Assembly: GCF_001642835.1 (NCBI RefSeq)
Contig: NZ_LXEI01000009.1
Span: forward strand, 62,001 to 126,000
Reading direction: 5' to 3'
Length of the DNA stretch: 64,000 nt
From: Pseudotamlana agarivorans
GTDB taxonomy: Bacteria; Bacteroidota; Bacteroidia; Flavobacteriales; Flavobacteriaceae
Numbering within the stretch: the first letter of the stretch is position 1; each line of letters starts with the position of its first letter. Shown here piece after piece: positions 61,780-64,000 of the stretch. Below the pieces are notes generated by a model. The model was not told the origin of the DNA. It did not search any database and saw nothing but the letters and a program-made list of their open reading frames with translations. The position numbers and the translations under genes were made by a program.

Positions 61780-62076
61780 TTCTTAAAACCTAATTAAGAA
61801 TTCAGTAGATTAATAACTCCGAGCAAGGTTTGTCAGAAAAATATACGCTATAAAATGGCCATTATTCATTCCACTTTCTCGCTTCCATCTGAAAATCCTA
61901 ATAGATTTTAAGTTTAGTGTGTACTTGTAAAGTTAAGTTCTAAATCACATAATTACTCCTATATAATAATTGATTATTGCTTATTTATTATTTCCTAATA
62001 TATTGCACTTAAGCAATTGCATATAGCATAAAGCTTATAGCTTCTTGCTTATAACCCAAACTTTTGTTAAAAAAAG
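61780..62076. other. AT-rich intergenic region, no gene seen
   Basis: About 300 nt between the serine hydrolase stop and the tetR operator. It has no convincing open frame; 'TTGCACTTAAGCAATTGCAT' and 'GCATAAAGCTTATAGC' are short imperfect dyads. Nothing else is recognisable. Confidence 0.6.
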
Positions 62077-62104
62077 AATGAACATTCATTTTTTATTATC
62101 TTTG
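62077..62104. promoter_or_regulatory. tetR operator and promoter
   Basis: AATGAA (62077-62082) and TTCATT (62085-62090) form a perfect 6-bp palindrome with a CA centre. Seven bases later is TATCTTTG (62097-62104), the -7 box, 17 nt before the tetR ATG. The palindrome sits where the -33 to -7 spacer would be, so bound TetR would block RNA polymerase: likely autoregulation. Confidence 0.6.
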
Positions 62105-62121
62105 TATTCAAATTTAGTAAG

Positions 62122-62706
62122 ATGGCGAAACTTCAAAAAAGTATAGACAAGCGTAATGCCTTAATTAAAGCAACCATAGACTTGGTTAATAATGATGGAT
62201 TTCACGCAGCTCCAATGAGTAAGATAGCCAAAATGGCTAATGTGTCCCCTGCTACCATTTATTTGTATTTTGAAAATAAACAGGATTTGGTTAACAAAAC
62301 CTATATCGAAGTAAAAGCAGAATACACCAAATATGCCTTTGCTAATTATAATGAAGACGTTTGTGTCCAAAAAAGTTTTGAAATCATTTGGAAACGCATT
62401 GCTGACTTCAAACTTAAAGAGTGTGAAAATGCCATGTTTTTAGCACAATGTGATAATACCCCGATTATTGATGAATCCTGCCGACAAGAAGGTATAAAAC
62501 ATTTACAACCGCTTTTAGATTTATGGGCACGTGGTAAAAAAGAAGGGGTTATAAAACCTATTTCCGACTATCTGTTATACGCATATACTATAAATCCACT
62601 ATCCTTTTTAATGATTAACCAAAAACGAGGTTCGTTTATCTTAGATGAAACCCTACTAGAAGAAGCGTATCAAGCGGCTTGGAGCAGTATAAAAGTTTGT
62701 AAGTAA
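62122..62706 (+). CDS. TetR/AcrR family transcriptional regulator
   Basis: A 194-aa repressor. The N-terminal helix-turn-helix (residues 9-55) reads 'RNALIKATIDLVNNDGFHAA' then 'MSKIAKMANVSPATIYLYF', the TetR signature; the rest is an all-helical ligand-binding domain with several Cys. It stands 1 nt before the NAD(P)H-binding oxidoreductase and upstream of a nitroreductase, so it probably represses this redox operon. A palindrome (AATGAA/TTCATT) overlaps its promoter. Confidence 0.92.
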   Translation: MAKLQKSIDKRNALIKATIDLVNNDGFHAAPMSKIAKMANVSPATIYLYFENKQDLVNKTYIEVKAEYTKYAFANYNEDVCVQKSFEIIWKRIADFKLKECENAMFLAQCDNTPIIDESCRQEGIKHLQPLLDLWARGKKEGVIKPISDYLLYAYTINPLSFLMINQKRGSFILDETLLEEAYQAAWSSIKVCK

Positions 62707-62707
62707 T

Positions 62708-63376
62708 ATGAAAAAAACAGCCATAATTTTAGGAGCAACAGGTTTAACAGGTTCTATTTTACTTGAGAAATTGATTGCAGATTCTAGATATGAACATATC
62801 AAATTATTTTCGCGATCAAAAATCGAAAATCTACCAAACAAGGTCTCTCAGTTTATAGGTGATCTTTTAGAGTTCGAACAGTTTAAAAGTGATTTTAGGG
62901 CTAACGAAGTATATTGCTGTATTGGAACAACCTCTAAAAAAACGCCAGATAAAACGCTATACAAGAAAATAGATTATGGTATTCCGGTGGCTGCTGCAAA
63001 GTTAGCTCAGGATAATAATATCGAAACGTTTTCCGTGGTTTCTGCATTAGGCGCTAACCCAAACAGTAAAGTGTTTTACAATAAAACCAAAGGTGAGATG
63101 GAGCGTGATGTTCAGAAACAAAACATTAAGAACACCTTTATTTTTAGACCTTCATTAATTGGTGGTGATCGTGATGAGCAACGCACACTTGAAAATATAG
63201 GCTTGGCCATCTTTAAAGTGATTCAGCCTTTATTTATTGGTAAACTGAAACAATATAAAATTACCGAACCCGAAGATATCGCTCAAGCTATGATAGACCT
63301 ATCGAATACTACAAATTATAACGAAGTGATTGTTACTTCAAACGACATAAAAAGCATTGCAAAAAATCATAAATAA
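62708..63376 (+). CDS. NAD(P)H-binding oxidoreductase (HTATIP2/NmrA-like atypical SDR)
   Basis: A 222-aa protein with the Rossmann motif 'ILGATGLTGSILLEKLI' at residues 8-24 and 'CCIGTTSKKTPDK', 'FSVVSALGANPNSKVFYNKT' and 'KGEME' typical of the HTATIP2-like atypical SDR group (Y-x3-K given by YNKTKGEME region). The substrate is unknown; some members are quinone- or redox-sensing. It is 1 nt after tetR and 10 nt before the nitroreductase, within one operon. Confidence 0.85.
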   Translation: MKKTAIILGATGLTGSILLEKLIADSRYEHIKLFSRSKIENLPNKVSQFIGDLLEFEQFKSDFRANEVYCCIGTTSKKTPDKTLYKKIDYGIPVAAAKLAQDNNIETFSVVSALGANPNSKVFYNKTKGEMERDVQKQNIKNTFIFRPSLIGGDRDEQRTLENIGLAIFKVIQPLFIGKLKQYKITEPEDIAQAMIDLSNTTNYNEVIVTSNDIKSIAKNHK

Positions 63377-63386
63377 AAAATTGAAT

Positions 63387-64000
63387 ATGGAATTATTAGA
63401 TAAATTAAATTGGAGATATGCTGCTAAAGCCATGAACGGTGAAACGGTTGCAGAAGAAAAAATAGAACGTATTTTAGAAGCTGCACGCCTTGCTCCTACC
63501 TCAAGCGGTTTGCAACCTTTTGAAATTATAGTCATAAAAAATCAAGATATCAAAGAACAGATTAAACCTGTAGCTTGGAATCAATCGGTGATTACCGACT
63601 GCTCTCACCTACTCGTTTTTGCTGCTTGGGATACCTATACTGCCGATCGCATTAACCACATGTTTGATTTAACAAACGATATTCGCGGATTTAAAAATGA
63701 AGGTTGGGAAAACTACCGTCAGATGTTATTAAATTCTTATCCGCAAAAAGAGGCCGAAGAAAATTTTAATCACGCTGCAAAACAAGCATACATCGCTTTT
63801 TCTCAAGCCGTAATTGCTGCTGCTTTTGAAGGCGTAGATGCCACACCTCTAGAAGGTTTTGATCCTACTGCCGTTGATGAGATTTTAGGTTTAAAAGAAA
63901 AAGGTTTACGCAGTGCAGTCATGCTTCCTTTAGGCTACAGACAAGAAGATAAAGACTGGTTAGTAAACCTTGTAAAGGTGAGAAAACCTATGAAAGAATT
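63387..64000 (+). CDS. Nitroreductase family NAD(P)H-dependent oxidoreductase, cut by window edge
   Basis: Starting at the ATG at 63387, about 204 codons are visible before the window ends. 'RYAAKAMNGETVAEEKIERI' and 'LEAARLAPTSSGLQPFEIIV' are FMN-binding signatures of the NfsB group, 'IAFSQAVIAAAFEGVDATPLEGF' and 'SAVMLPLGYRQEDKDW' follow, with the expected R for the FMN phosphate. It reduces nitro compounds or quinones with NAD(P)H. Third gene of the TetR operon, 10 nt after the SDR. The C-terminal few residues lie outside. Confidence 0.9.
   Translation, partial: MELLDKLNWRYAAKAMNGETVAEEKIERILEAARLAPTSSGLQPFEIIVIKNQDIKEQIKPVAWNQSVITDCSHLLVFAAWDTYTADRINHMFDLTNDIRGFKNEGWENYRQMLLNSYPQKEAEENFNHAAKQAYIAFSQAVIAAAFEGVDATPLEGFDPTAVDEILGLKEKGLRSAVMLPLGYRQEDKDWLVNLVKVRKPMKE

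Overview
This 64 kb window is a chromosomal segment of a member of the Bacteroidota, almost certainly a marine Flavobacteriaceae. The basis is: AT-rich DNA; recurrent promoters with the Bacteroidota -7 box TAnnTTTG; a secreted protein with a type IX secretion (T9SS) C-terminal sorting domain; an alginate lyase; flavobacterial families such as DUF3822, DUF1835, DUF3817 and HEXXHXXGXXH proteases with DUF5117/DUF4953; and dispersed intergenic palindromes. There are no rRNA or tRNA genes, no CRISPR array, and no complete insertion sequence or prophage.

Layout. Positions 1-5 kb hold miaE (cut by the edge), dnaX, the RNase P RNA gene rnpB with its terminator, and a three-gene unit (membrane protein, DUF3822, rsmD). 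Positions 5-10 kb hold an SF1 helicase and a Kdo block: kdsB, a HAD phosphatase, a KdnB-like Kdo 8-oxidase and an acyltransferase. Positions 10-19 kb hold a secreted zinc protease, a NYN/LOTUS protein, a Gfo/Idh oxidoreductase, and a minus-strand run gcvT-glsA-SDR-PCD-yebC. Positions 19-23 kb hold a hybrid histidine kinase, a maltoporin-like porin and a NUMOD4/HNH protein. Positions 23-30 kb carry the threonine operon thrA-thrB-thrC, preceded by a 16-codon Thr/Ile-rich leader peptide, with the NAD(P)HX repair enzyme nnr divergent to it.

Positions 30-40 kb hold a TlpA-like lipoprotein, a PL7 alginate lyase behind a large palindrome, a minus-strand cluster (2OG oxygenase, SUI1, DUF1835, nucleoside phosphorylase, signal-less substrate-binding protein) and a fused E1 alpha/beta oxo-acid dehydrogenase. 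Positions 40-49 kb hold MscS, DUF3817 and VTT membrane proteins, an OprO/P-type porin, a 1 kb gene-poor stretch with decayed coding sequence, two unknown proteins transcribed divergently, and a TPR sensor kinase with its LytTR regulator. Positions 49-57 kb hold two small proteins, a VOC protein divergent from an HxlR regulator, a repeat-rich gap, a FrnE-like DsbA, and a four-gene unit of M19 dipeptidase, patatin and two coiled-coil membrane proteins. Positions 57-64 kb hold an SDR, a DASS transporter, an EamA transporter, a serine hydrolase and a TetR-oxidoreductase-nitroreductase unit cut by the right edge.

The most interesting regulatory signal is the thr leader peptide (28263-28313), which points to translation-coupled control of threonine synthesis. 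Next are the near-perfect 30-nt palindrome just upstream of the alginate lyase and the dyads or direct repeats at the tetR and hxlR promoters. The most interesting gene groups of unknown joint function are the patatin/M19/coiled-coil unit and the nucleoside phosphorylase/substrate-binding-protein cluster. All family assignments come from reading protein motifs and were not checked by database search.
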